DNA of 47,220 nt, taken from positions 1-47,220 of the forward strand of contig JAGFZX010000023.1 in the NCBI GenBank assembly GCA_017889585.1, written 5' to 3'. Below the pieces are notes generated by a model, which had not been told where the DNA came from, did not search any database, and saw nothing but the letters and a program-made list of their open reading frames with translations. A program made the translations under genes and the position numbers. This document shows, piece by piece, positions 23,926 through 32,929 of this stretch; the first letter of the stretch is position 1, and each line of letters begins with the position of its first letter. The DNA is from Bacillota bacterium. Lineage in GTDB: Bacteria > Bacillota > Negativicutes > DSM-13327.

Positions 23926-25482
23926 TTGAGTGTATTAACAGTAGAAAATGTAACACATGGATTTGGCGCTAGAAAAATTTTAGAAAATGCTTCATTTCGG
24001 TTGTTAAAGGGTGAACATGTTGGGTTAATCGGAGCGAATGGTGAAGGTAAGTCTACCTTCTTAAATATTATTACCGGACAATTAATGCCTGATGAAGGCA
24101 AAGTAGAATGGTCGAATCGTGTCACGGTTGGTTATCTGGATCAGCATAGTGTACTCACCAAAGGTAAAACCATTCGTGAGGCGTTAAGGGAAGCCTTTAA
24201 ATCTATGTTTGATTTAGAAGCTGAAATGCTATTGACTTATGATAAAATGGGTGATGCCTCTCCTGAAGAATTAGATAAAATGATGGAAGATGTAGGGGAA
24301 ATTCAAACTATTCTTGAGACTAACGGTTTTTATATGATTGATGCTCGTATTCTAGAAGTAGCTAACGGTCTTGGGCTCGGTGAGATTGGTCTTGATAAAG
24401 ATGTAGCTGATTTAAGTGGTGGACAAAGAACCAAAGTTTTACTGACCAAGCTATTATTGCAGAATCCAACAATTTTATTATTGGATGAGCCTACTAACTA
24501 TTTGGATGTAGAGCATATTGAGTGGCTTAGACGATATCTCAAAGAATATGAAAATAGCTTTATTCTAGTTTCTCATGATATTCCTTTTTTAAATGATGTA
24601 GTAAATGTTATTTATCATGTGGAAAATACAGTGCTCACCAGATATACTGGCGATTATGAACAATTTCAGCTACTTTATAATATTCGTAAAGGTCAAGAAT
24701 CAAAAGCCTATGAACGACAGCAACAGGAAATTGATCGTTTAGAGGATTTTATTGCTCGCAATAAGGCACGGATTTCTACTACTGGCCGAGCGAAAAGCCG
24801 ACAAAAGCAACTAGATCGCATGGAAGTTTTAGAGAAACCACGGGAAAAAATCAAACCAGTTTTTGGTTTTAAAGAAGCTAGGACACCGAGCCGTATGATT
24901 GTTCAGGCTGAGCATTTGGTATTAGGTTATGATGAGCCCTTAACTAGACCTGTGAATATTACATTAGAGCGAGGGCAAAAGGTAGCGATTCGTGGTGTAA
25001 ATGGTTTGGGTAAAACAACACTTCTTAGAACTATTTTGGGTCTTATTCCACCTGTCTCTGGCAAGGTAGAACTAGGCGACTTTCTCCATCCTGGTTATTT
25101 TGAACAAGAGTCAAACCAGCGTAATACTAAGACTGCTATGGAAGACGTATGGGCTGAGTATCCTGGTTTATCTCATTTTGAAGTACGGCAGGCATTGGCG
25201 CGTTGTGGGTTGACTAATGAGCATATTACCAGCCAAATGATGGTACTCAGTGGTGGCGAAAATGCCAAGGTTAGGCTCTGTAAGCTAATGCTAAAAGACG
25301 TAAATTGGCTAGTACTTGATGAACCCACCAATCATTTGGATGTTGATGCCAAAGCAGAACTTAAAAGGGCTCTTACTGAATTTAAGGGCACTGTGTTACT
25401 CGTATCTCATGAACCAGAGTTTTATGAAGATTGGGTAACAGATATTTGGAATGTAGAAAATTGGACAACTAAAATTATATAA
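23926..25482 (+). CDS. ABC-F family ATPase
   Basis: This soluble protein has two ATP-binding cassettes and no membrane domain, and belongs to the ABC-F class that acts on ribosomes. The first cassette has Walker A GANGEGKST (about 34-42), LSGGQ and Walker B ILLLDEPTNYLD. The linker is charged. The second has GVNGLGKTT, a variant signature LSGGE and WLVLDEPTNHLD. The start is the TTG at 23926, giving MSVLTVENVTHGFG, because AGGTGA lies upstream; the ATG at 23911 has no site. The 518-residue length is within the family range. Whether it gives antibiotic protection or has a housekeeping role cannot be told. Confidence 0.92.
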   Translation: MSVLTVENVTHGFGARKILENASFRLLKGEHVGLIGANGEGKSTFLNIITGQLMPDEGKVEWSNRVTVGYLDQHSVLTKGKTIREALREAFKSMFDLEAEMLLTYDKMGDASPEELDKMMEDVGEIQTILETNGFYMIDARILEVANGLGLGEIGLDKDVADLSGGQRTKVLLTKLLLQNPTILLLDEPTNYLDVEHIEWLRRYLKEYENSFILVSHDIPFLNDVVNVIYHVENTVLTRYTGDYEQFQLLYNIRKGQESKAYERQQQEIDRLEDFIARNKARISTTGRAKSRQKQLDRMEVLEKPREKIKPVFGFKEARTPSRMIVQAEHLVLGYDEPLTRPVNITLERGQKVAIRGVNGLGKTTLLRTILGLIPPVSGKVELGDFLHPGYFEQESNQRNTKTAMEDVWAEYPGLSHFEVRQALARCGLTNEHITSQMMVLSGGENAKVRLCKLMLKDVNWLVLDEPTNHLDVDAKAELKRALTEFKGTVLLVSHEPEFYEDWVTDIWNVENWTTKII

Positions 25483-25493
25483 GATATTGATAC

Positions 25494-25545
25494 AAAAAAA
25501 GCCTGTTTGCTAGTAATATGCAATGTTACTAACAGCAGGCTTTTA
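25494..25545 (+). terminator. Terminator after the ABC-F gene
   Basis: GCCTGTTTGCTAGTAA and TTACTAACAGCAGGC pair imperfectly across ATATGCAATG, with an A run before and TTTT after. Confidence 0.8.
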
Positions 25546-25737
25546 CATATGACTAACATTAGTTTGAGATCAATTGTGGAGTCTTATAGATCTATGTACT
25601 AACAATTTAGCGATAACAAGGTTGCTAGTATGAAGATGAAATATAATTGAATATTTACAGGAATTTTGTAATATTTAGCGAAATGGTAAAATTAAGTCCC
25701 ATCAATTCTAATCAATGATTGGAGGAGTGTTATACAT

Positions 25738-26244
25738 ATGTTTAAAAAAATTATGGTAGCATATTTTATCTGCAGTTTTATTTCTACGGTATCCTACGCT
25801 TCTAGCATACAAATTCATGATAGTGGTAAAAATATAGCAGAGAATCAAGCTAATTTGAAAAAGCAAGATCATTATCCTAGTAAGGTAACAAAAATTACTG
25901 ATACAGCACTAAATTTAGTTGGTGTGCCATACAAATGGGGTGGTACAACGAACAAGGGTTTCGATTGTTCGGGCCTCGTTTGGTATGTATTTGATAAAAA
26001 TGCTATAAAACTGCCGCGCACAGCTGATATACAATACAAGGCAGGAAAAGCAATAGCGCAGAGTAATTTACAGCAAGGTGATTTGGTATTTTTCACTACC
26101 TATGAACCGGGAGCCTCCCATAGTGGAATATATCTTGGACAAGGTAAGTTTATCCACGCTTCCTCAAGTCGGGGTGTAATGGTGAGTAACTTGACTGATA
26201 GTTATTGGAAAATAAGATATTTTGGTGCGCGGCGAATTGTTTAG
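25738..26244 (+). CDS. Secreted NlpC/P60 peptidoglycan hydrolase
   Basis: This is an exported cysteine peptidase that cleaves gamma-D-Glu-meso-DAP bonds in wall peptides. MFKKIMVAYFICSFISTVSY is a signal peptide, with probable cleavage after YAS near residue 22. The catalytic domain covers about 50-168. Cys77 lies in GFDCSGLV, His128 in ASHSGIY and His140 in FIHASS, the Cys-His-His triad of the family. There are no LysM or SH3 wall-binding repeats, so it is a minimal single-domain enzyme. GGAGG precedes the ATG. A spore or vegetative wall role cannot be distinguished. Confidence 0.94.
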   Translation: MFKKIMVAYFICSFISTVSYASSIQIHDSGKNIAENQANLKKQDHYPSKVTKITDTALNLVGVPYKWGGTTNKGFDCSGLVWYVFDKNAIKLPRTADIQYKAGKAIAQSNLQQGDLVFFTTYEPGASHSGIYLGQGKFIHASSSRGVMVSNLTDSYWKIRYFGARRIV

Positions 26245-26371
26245 TGCCAATATATAAGGGCGATTAAGGGGGAATTTATAGATAATATGGTTGCAGATGA
26301 TGATGCGCGTTACACAATTTGCTAAAAAAAGCAATGAATTCCGGACGTTTTACAACAATGTTTATTGATAC

Positions 26372-26400
26372 TTGACAAAGGTATAATTTTTTGTTATATT
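26372..26400 (+). promoter_or_regulatory. Sigma-A-type promoter for the T-box/aroF-tyrA operon
   Basis: TTGACA (26372-26377) and TATATT (26395-26400) are separated by exactly 17 bases, about 20 bases before the T-box leader. Confidence 0.8.
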
Positions 26401-26419
26401 ATTGGAAAGTTAAATAGTA

Positions 26420-26688
26420 AAAATACAATGAACAGGATAAGTAGGTTAGTGGCATTTTGTCAGAGAGCCAGGGGTTGGTGCGACCTGGTAAATGTGCTGA
26501 TTGAAATACACCTGGGAGTAGCAGGTTGAAAAATCCAAGTAGACCGTGCCGGAATGCCACCGTTATCGTAGGCTAGAGTATCAAGCTATAATGCTTCGTA
26601 CTTGAAGATTGAATAACTTGCAATGCGAGTAGGGTGGTACAACGGATAATAACATTCCGTCCCTGTAAGGGGATGGAGTGTTTTTTTA
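26420..26688 (+). promoter_or_regulatory. T-box riboswitch, tyrosine-type specifier (UAC)
   Basis: T-box leaders sense uncharged tRNA and let transcription pass the terminator. The T-box sequence AGGGTGGTACAACGG is at 26631-26645. A terminator hairpin follows, AACATTCCGTCCC against GGGGATGGAGTGTT, with seven or more T (26651-26687). Stem I carries the AGAGAG block and GGTTGGTGCGACC distal loop. Its 3' strand reads GAAATACACCTGGGAGTAG, where TAC at 26507-26509 sits in the specifier position before ACC. UAC codes for tyrosine, matching the aroF-tyrA genes downstream. Confidence 0.92.
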
Positions 26689-26717
26689 TTACACAAAATT
26701 AGAGGAGGCTGCCTAAT

Positions 26718-27734
26718 ATGATTATTGTAATGAATCCAGAAGCAACTAAGGAACAATTGAATATGGTGATTGATAAGCTAACGAAGGTGGGGTTAAAAGT
26801 ACATTTATCGGAAGGCTCAACTCGCACTATTATTGGTGTAATTGGCGATAAAAGGTTCGTTGCTGAATTGCCAATCGAGGCCATGGATGGTGTGGAGAAG
26901 ATGGTATCTGTCACCGTAGATTACAAATTAGTTAGTCGGGAATTTAAACAGGAAGATACAATTGTTGATGTGGCTGGAGTGCTCATTGGTGGCAATCATT
27001 TAGCCGTTATGGCTGGTCCTTGCGCTGTGGAAAGCCGTGAACAACTATTTCAATCGGCGGAAATCGTGAAAAAATGCGGAGCTCAATTTTTGCGAGGAGG
27101 GGCGTATAAACCTCGAACTTCACCGTATGCTTTTCAAGGTTTGGAAGTGAAGGGGCTGGAAATGTTGGCTGAAGCCAGAGCAAAAACAGGATTAAGAATA
27201 GTGACTGAGGTAGTTGATGTAGAATCAGTACCTGTGGTCAGTGCTTATGCTGATATGCTGCAAATTGGTTCCCGTAATATGCAGAATTTCCAATTATTAA
27301 AAACCGTCGGTAAAACAAATAAACCAGTATTATTAAAGCGTGGTCTGTCAGCGACTATTAATGAATGGCTAAATGCTGCTGAATATATCATGAGTGAAGG
27401 AAATTATAATGTGGTGCTTTGTGAGCGGGGTATTCGTACTTATGAGGAATATACTAGAAATACTCTTGATTTAAGTGCAGTAGCTGCCGTTAAGAATATT
27501 AGTCATTTACCAATTATTGTTGATCCAAGTCATGGTACAGGACGGTGGAAACTGGTATCTCCGATGGCACGAGCAGGCATTGCTGCAGGTGCTGATGGTT
27601 TGATGATTGAAGTTCATCCGAATCCAGCAGAAGCTTTATCTGATGGCAAGCAATCACTAACACCTGAAAACTTTGCTATCACTATGCAGGAAGTTTCTAA
27701 TATTGGGAAGATAATGGGCAAGGTATTTATATGA
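26718..27734 (+). CDS. aroF: 3-deoxy-7-phosphoheptulonate synthase (DAHP synthase, type I-beta)
   Basis: The enzyme condenses phosphoenolpyruvate and erythrose 4-phosphate, the first step of aromatic amino-acid synthesis. The 338-residue protein has an N-terminal ferredoxin-like regulatory domain (residues 1-70, MIIVMNPEATKEQLNMVIDK), typical of the I-beta group. The TIM barrel follows. AGPCAVES near 98, RGGAYKPRTSPYAFQG near 120, IGSRNMQNF near 185, KRGL and DPSHGTGR near 265 hold the PEP, metal and phosphate ligands. AGAGGAGG precedes the ATG. It is the first gene after the tyrosine T-box and overlaps tyrA by 4 bases. Confidence 0.96.
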   Translation: MIIVMNPEATKEQLNMVIDKLTKVGLKVHLSEGSTRTIIGVIGDKRFVAELPIEAMDGVEKMVSVTVDYKLVSREFKQEDTIVDVAGVLIGGNHLAVMAGPCAVESREQLFQSAEIVKKCGAQFLRGGAYKPRTSPYAFQGLEVKGLEMLAEARAKTGLRIVTEVVDVESVPVVSAYADMLQIGSRNMQNFQLLKTVGKTNKPVLLKRGLSATINEWLNAAEYIMSEGNYNVVLCERGIRTYEEYTRNTLDLSAVAAVKNISHLPIIVDPSHGTGRWKLVSPMARAGIAAGADGLMIEVHPNPAEALSDGKQSLTPENFAITMQEVSNIGKIMGKVFI

Positions 27735-28615
27735 GAGCTAAACGAATTGCAATCGTAGGTTTAGGGCTTATTGGTGGTTCACTTGGCCTAGCATTTAAAA
27801 ATATGGGCGGGGAAAAGGTAATAGTGATAGGGATTGACCATGATCAATCTACATTGCAGAAAGCGATTGAGCGCGGAGCAGTAGATCATAGTACTAATGA
27901 TTTAGCTGAGGGAGTGAAGTATGCTGATATTATCTTCTTATGCACACCAGTACTCCAGATTGTACCCATTGTAGAAAAAATGTTACCTTATCTAAAAGTT
28001 GGTGCTATTTTGACTGATGTTGGCAGTACTAAAAGCTTTTTAGCGGAAAAGTTATCAGCTATTTTGCCTGCAGGTATTCATTATGTAAGTGGGCATCCTA
28101 TGACTGGACGGGAACAAAGTGGAATTATGGCGGCAGAGGTAGATTTGTTTAGGGATAAGTGGTATATCCTTGTTCCAGAAGCATCTACATGTTCTGAGGC
28201 GGTTGATGAGATATCTCAAGTGCTTAAATGGACAGGAGCACGGCTTACCACTATGGATATAGCAGCTCATGATCAATGTGCCGCAATTATCAGTCATGTC
28301 CCCCATGTAGCGGCAGCTGCCTTGGTCAATCTTTTGGAATTGTATCCTGATTTGGAGGATAACTTTAAGCTGGTAGGAGGAGGATTTAGAGATACGACCC
28401 GTATCGCATCTTCCAATGCCGATATGTGGGCAGATATTTGTTTGACTAATGCTCAGACGATCACAGATAGTTTACTTAATTTGCAAGCCTTGCTTGATGA
28501 GGTTATTCAAGGAATAAAAAAAGGTGATCGGCAGGCAATACATTATTTTTTCAAAAGGGCAAAAGTAAGAAGGGATGCTTTAATTGCAAAAACAGACTCT
28601 CACGCCATCGTATAA
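27731..28615 (+). CDS. tyrA: Prephenate dehydrogenase
   Basis: This NAD(P)-dependent enzyme converts prephenate to 4-hydroxyphenylpyruvate for tyrosine synthesis. A Rossmann fold begins IAIVGLGLIGGSLGLAFK with GxGxxGxS. GHPMTGREQSG near residue 122 has the conserved active-site His, and VPHVAAAALVN near 190 is the helical dimer region. The length of 294 is typical of forms without a C-terminal ACT domain, so control is probably through the T-box rather than feedback by a fused domain. ATGA overlap with aroF implies coupled translation. The last eight codons form one arm of the terminator at 28588-28636. Confidence 0.95.
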   Translation: MRAKRIAIVGLGLIGGSLGLAFKNMGGEKVIVIGIDHDQSTLQKAIERGAVDHSTNDLAEGVKYADIIFLCTPVLQIVPIVEKMLPYLKVGAILTDVGSTKSFLAEKLSAILPAGIHYVSGHPMTGREQSGIMAAEVDLFRDKWYILVPEASTCSEAVDEISQVLKWTGARLTTMDIAAHDQCAAIISHVPHVAAAALVNLLELYPDLEDNFKLVGGGFRDTTRIASSNADMWADICLTNAQTITDSLLNLQALLDEVIQGIKKGDRQAIHYFFKRAKVRRDALIAKTDSHAIV

Positions 28616-28636
28616 GATGGTATGAGAGTCTGTTTT
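28588..28636. terminator. Bidirectional terminator overlapping the tyrA stop
   Basis: AAAACAGACTCTCA and TGAGAGTCTGTTTT pair perfectly, with an inner CCATC/GATGG stem. The 5' arm encodes the end of TyrA and the 3' arm reaches the stop of the convergent SGNH hydrolase gene. Confidence 0.9.
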
Positions 28637-30258
28637 CAGTTTGTCATTCTAGCCCAGTTGGCATTAATGATAAGGCCCATTAGTTTTTTGCCTTCAATAT
28701 CTAAATGTATGCCATCAATAGCATAATAGGCCGGCAATTCGTGATTCTCATCCATGAAGTAGGGTTCAAGATCGATATAATAGCGCTGACTGCGGATGAA
28801 AGAATTGACTGCGGCAAATTGTTGTTGCCAATCAGGCACTGTCTCTTCATTAAAAGCCTGATTTATGGCGAGGGGATTAATGGGTGGAAGGGTGAGAAAA
28901 ATGGGCCTGATGCCATGGGTCAAACATTTGCCTTGTATAGCAGTAAGTTCTTTAATAACTTGAGTAGATGGTATTCCACCGCGCAAACTGTTAGAACCAC
29001 CCATGATAATAAGAAATTTAGGGTGATAGGGTAACACATCATTATTAAATCTGTTTAACATGGTTTCCGATGTATCGCCACTTTTCCCGAGATTGATTGT
29101 GGGAAAAGCTAAATATGTCTGAAAGCTGTACTCCATATCAGCAGGTGAATAGGAAATAGCTCCACCGCCATGGGTAATGCTGTCGCCAAAAGTGGCTGCA
29201 TAATTGCCTATAGTATGATCAACGATAAAAGTTTCAGCATCAGAATATACGCCTACGGGATTACCGTCTTTATCAAGTCCCCGTACTCGCCAGTAATAGG
29301 TGCCAGGGGTGATTAGGGCTTCTTCATCATAATAGTCGCCTGAACCACCTTGTACGATGGAATGCCGTATTTGATGCTTAGATGGCTCAATGCCATTAGG
29401 GTTTTCGGGAAGGTCTACTGTTAATTCGACTTCGTAATTAACTGCCCCAGCGATGGGAAGCCACGAATATACGGGATAAAGAGGCATAGGCATGTTAGCA
29501 TTCTCATAGCCTGTATTGGATATGGGCTTTAAGACTTGTGGCAGTGTATGGTCAATAAAGATTTCCGTAGCATCCGAAAATACGCCGAGGGGATCGCCAC
29601 TATAATTCAGGGCACGTACACGCCAGTATAAATGATTGCCTGGATAGTTAGATAAATTAATGCTATAGCCATTGGTAAACACTTCTCGTGATGAAGATAT
29701 TTGATAGCGTGAAGGTATTATATCGTTAGGATTTTCTGCTAGATCACTTAAAAATTCAATTTCATAATAGACAGCTCCTGGGACTATCGTCCACGTTAAT
29801 AGTGGTATATTGGGAGCTGGAGCGTTCTCTGGGTACTTTGTCTTAGGAACGGGTTTAAGTTTCGCCTGTTTAGTATCTGAGTCTATTTCTGTTATTGATA
29901 CTGAATCAGAGTAAAAACCTAAGGGTTTATGAAATAAACTGTGGGCTGATACTCGTAGATAGGTATTGTCGGGGAAATTTTGCTCAATCTTCATTATGTT
30001 GTCAAATGTACGATATTTGGCAATTCGATAAGACGGTATAACTGATTTTTGCCCATGCTTCCCAATCGGGTTATTATTTAAAACTTCTACTTCATAATAG
30101 GCGAAGTAAGGTATCTTAGACCAGGTCAAAATATAGTTGTTGGCAATATAAGTTACATTGAATAAAGGCTTATACTTGCTGAATCCGATATTTTCATTGG
30201 TTTCAATAGAATATAATGTAATTGTTAGTATTAGGATTAAAAATAGTAATCGTTTCAT
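28636..30258 (-). CDS. Exported SGNH/GDSL hydrolase with three beta-sandwich repeats
   Basis: This is a probable secreted or anchored esterase-type enzyme. The start at 30258 (MKRLLFLILILTITLYSIET) has AGGTG upstream and gives a signal peptide or N-terminal anchor. Residues about 30-345 hold three related Ig/FN3-like repeats. Their shared phrases are YYEVE/YYEIE/NYEVE, a PENPNGIEPSKHQI-like loop, a YWRVRALN/YWRVRGLD strand and PLGVFSD/PVGVYSD. The SGNH domain covers about 350-540. Its motifs are GDSITHGG (Ser360), GKSGDTSE, GGSNSLRG and a DGIHLD end (Asp, His). The substrate is unknown; surface glycan deacetylation is one possibility. It is convergent with tyrA. Confidence 0.88.
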   Translation of the reverse strand: MKRLLFLILILTITLYSIETNENIGFSKYKPLFNVTYIANNYILTWSKIPYFAYYEVEVLNNNPIGKHGQKSVIPSYRIAKYRTFDNIMKIEQNFPDNTYLRVSAHSLFHKPLGFYSDSVSITEIDSDTKQAKLKPVPKTKYPENAPAPNIPLLTWTIVPGAVYYEIEFLSDLAENPNDIIPSRYQISSSREVFTNGYSINLSNYPGNHLYWRVRALNYSGDPLGVFSDATEIFIDHTLPQVLKPISNTGYENANMPMPLYPVYSWLPIAGAVNYEVELTVDLPENPNGIEPSKHQIRHSIVQGGSGDYYDEEALITPGTYYWRVRGLDKDGNPVGVYSDAETFIVDHTIGNYAATFGDSITHGGGAISYSPADMEYSFQTYLAFPTINLGKSGDTSETMLNRFNNDVLPYHPKFLIIMGGSNSLRGGIPSTQVIKELTAIQGKCLTHGIRPIFLTLPPINPLAINQAFNEETVPDWQQQFAAVNSFIRSQRYYIDLEPYFMDENHELPAYYAIDGIHLDIEGKKLMGLIINANWARMTN

Positions 30259-30368
30259 GATTAAAACACCTACTTGAGACATTTTTCTTTACTGTGTTTA
30301 TGTTACCATACTTTGGCTATTATTACTATTAGCATTACATGATATAGGTGTTTTTATGCCATATTAGT

Positions 30369-30423
30369 CTAAATAAAGATACGGGATACCAGCAAATTGC
30401 TGGTGCCCCGTATCTTTATTTAG
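30369..30423. terminator. Long bidirectional hairpin
   Basis: CTAAATAAAGATACGGG and CCCGTATCTTTATTTAG enclose a second perfect stem (ACCAGCA/TGCTGGT). It lies downstream of the ATPase gene and upstream of the SGNH hydrolase gene. Confidence 0.85.
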
Positions 30424-30479
30424 AGTATCAAAGTTTATGTTTGTAATTATTATTCTTTTTTTATTGGCAACTTTTTTAG

Positions 30480-31583
30480 CTAGGAATTGTTTTTGCTTTC
30501 AGCATACAGCAACACTCGCCGCAGGGTTTTTTCCCATAAATTTTGTATAGCGTCAAAGTCCATGTTTGGTACAAAATAGGTCTCTAGTTCATCATGAAGG
30601 TTTTTTGCGTTATTAAGATAGGAAACGGCTTTATTAAATAAAGCCCAGAAGGTAGTTTTATCATAAACAATAATTTCGGAATAGTTAGCAAGAATATTAG
30701 GATTTAGACAGTCGTTCATATCGATGAACATAGTAGCGGGTTTACCATAGGTATGGGGCGGCGAGGAAGTTGTGATAGCAATGTTACAGCTTGGGATTAA
30801 AATATGTTCTACCTTTAGTGGATCAAGAGGACAGTAATATGCCTCTACATTCAATCCTTTTATAATAGCTGTATCTACTATTTTTTGTAGTAAAGTGGCC
30901 TTGCCAGTGCCAGGGGCGCCTGAAATAATATATTGTCTGGTCATAGTATCAATAATTGATTCTAAATGGTTGACTGGCCCATCTGGAGTAATGGCTGAGG
31001 CAAATAGTTTGCGTATTTTGCCAGCACCTGTTGTATCAATACCTGCAAAGATATCAGTAATGATTTCCGTAGCTTTTTTATTTGCGATAGCATAATTCAA
31101 AGCTTCGCCGTTAGCGACTTCCCAATCATCATAGATAGCTTTTGCTGCTCGCAATACATGGTAGGCTCGGCGGAAACTTCTCCCGATTTCTTGAGTGCAT
31201 GCCATTATTTGGGGCTTGTTTTTCACCATTTTAGATTCGTTCCAGAAATCGCCTAAATGTAGAATTTCGTCAACACAACCTGGATTTTTGGGATCGACAA
31301 TATGAGGGGCAGTACCGTCTATAAAGGCTATCTGCAAGGCGGGAATGGTTATACCATCAAGGGAATTATTATCACTTGAGCAATGATGAAATTCAACATC
31401 ATAATTGCGCTTTAACATTTCGTCGCCAATTTTTTTCATGAAAGTGGATTTTCCGACGCCAGGTCCACCTTTGATAATGAAAATGCGAGTAGCATCAGTA
31501 GGAATTATATAGTCGTAATAGGAAAAAAATCCTTGTGGGGTATTGCCACCGGGAAAGACATGCTTGATCTTACCGTTAGTCAT
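30480..31583 (-). CDS. ATPase with two P-loop domains (PRK06851-like)
   Basis: This cytoplasmic P-loop protein resembles the uncharacterised PRK06851 family of spore-forming Firmicutes. Two related halves each start with a Walker A: IIKGGPGVGKSTFMKK at 37-51 and IISGAPGTGKATLLQK at 219-233. The second has Ala in place of the first Ser/Thr after Lys. Each half then has a matching HHCSSD/YYCPLDPLK phrase and ALQIAFIDGTAPH / CNIAITTSSPPHT, so the gene looks like an internal duplication. The start at 31583 follows AAGGAGG. It is a lone gene, divergent from ymaF. The substrate and pathway are unknown. Confidence 0.85.
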   Translation of the reverse strand: MTNGKIKHVFPGGNTPQGFFSYYDYIIPTDATRIFIIKGGPGVGKSTFMKKIGDEMLKRNYDVEFHHCSSDNNSLDGITIPALQIAFIDGTAPHIVDPKNPGCVDEILHLGDFWNESKMVKNKPQIMACTQEIGRSFRRAYHVLRAAKAIYDDWEVANGEALNYAIANKKATEIITDIFAGIDTTGAGKIRKLFASAITPDGPVNHLESIIDTMTRQYIISGAPGTGKATLLQKIVDTAIIKGLNVEAYYCPLDPLKVEHILIPSCNIAITTSSPPHTYGKPATMFIDMNDCLNPNILANYSEIIVYDKTTFWALFNKAVSYLNNAKNLHDELETYFVPNMDFDAIQNLWEKTLRRVLLYAESKNNS

Positions 31584-31753
31584 GCTTACATCCTCCTTAT
31601 GTATCGTTATTTTATAAGGGGTGTTAGAGAGTTTAGTTACGATATAGACTATGTTATTAGACCCCAAATATAACTATTGACGAAAAAATATCTAGTTAGT
31701 CACATATTTCGGCTAACTAGCATATAATGCTATGGAGAATAATGGGAGGTGTG

Positions 31754-32221
31754 ATGGAAGTGTTTAATGATGAGGAAAGAAAACATATAATGGATTATGA
31801 AGACCAACAGATGATGGAGTGCAATGATAACCCTATGGTACATATACATGTACATATCTATAATACTGAAACTGATATTGCTGATGATCATCAGCATGCA
31901 GTTATGGGAGTTAGTGGTCCCGCAGAAACGGCGGGGAGGTCTCATGTTCATTCAATTCGCACCAGAACGTCGTTTGTAGACGGTCATTGGCATTGGGTAG
32001 ATATTATGACAGATCGGGCTGTTGCTATGCCTGATGACACCCATACTCACTATTTTGCTGGCCGTACTAGTATGGATAATGGACATTGTCATAACTTTTC
32101 TGATGTAACCAATCTTAGTCCTGATATGCTCATGGAAGAAGAGGATGAAGACGTGCTACCACCATATAAAAAGCATTGTAAATATAAATACAAGCGCCCT
32201 GATGATGAGGAGTATAATTAA
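31754..32221 (+). CDS. YmaF-family histidine-rich protein
   Basis: This protein of the YmaF family of Firmicutes has unknown biochemical function. Its 155 residues contain about 20 His arranged in repeated HxH units: VHIHVHIYN near 30, DDHQHAVMG near 45, SHVHSIRTRTSFVDGHWHW near 63-81, DTHTHYFAGRTSMDNGHCHNF near 95-115. They look like successive beta-hairpins able to bind metal. An acidic stretch (MEEEDEDVLP) and a basic Lys/Tyr-rich tail follow. The ATG at 31754 lies 4 bases after GGGAGG; the GTG at 31760 is a near equal alternative. Metal storage or a spore-coat place is a guess. Confidence 0.85.
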   Translation: MEVFNDEERKHIMDYEDQQMMECNDNPMVHIHVHIYNTETDIADDHQHAVMGVSGPAETAGRSHVHSIRTRTSFVDGHWHWVDIMTDRAVAMPDDTHTHYFAGRTSMDNGHCHNFSDVTNLSPDMLMEEEDEDVLPPYKKHCKYKYKRPDDEEYN

Positions 32222-32263
32222 TAATAGAGCAATGGTGCCCATAGCACCATTGCTCTATTATTA
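32219..32263 (+). terminator. Terminator after ymaF
   Basis: TAATAATAGAGCAATGGTGC and its reverse complement pair perfectly across CCATA; the stem overlaps the ymaF stop codon. Confidence 0.85.
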
Positions 32264-32403
32264 ATATATTGTAAATTTAGAAAAAAAAATAATTATTTTT
32301 GAAATAAGGAATAATTAACTAAGATGTCGGATGCTAAATAAGCAAGATAATTATAAAAAATTAAGGACAATATAGCGATTAACGTAGTAGGGAGATTCCA
32401 TTC

Positions 32404-32874
<471 letters not shown>

Positions 32875-32929
32875 TTTTGGCATATATTTTACTACTGCCT
32901 AAATTAAATTAAAGAAAGGGAAGAATAAT

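Noticed and set aside
26285..26323. Twelve-codon frame (MVADDDARYTIC) after the NlpC gene
   Set aside because: Preceded by a GGGGG but very short and before the promoter of the T-box operon; cannot be told from chance.
26449..26560. GTGGCATT / AATGCCAC pairing as the base of T-box stem I
   Set aside because: The pairing is perfect over 8 bp, but it would enclose the specifier region differently from known T-boxes. The CATTT/AAATG pairing near the distal part fits the usual fold better; left as a possible alternative structure.
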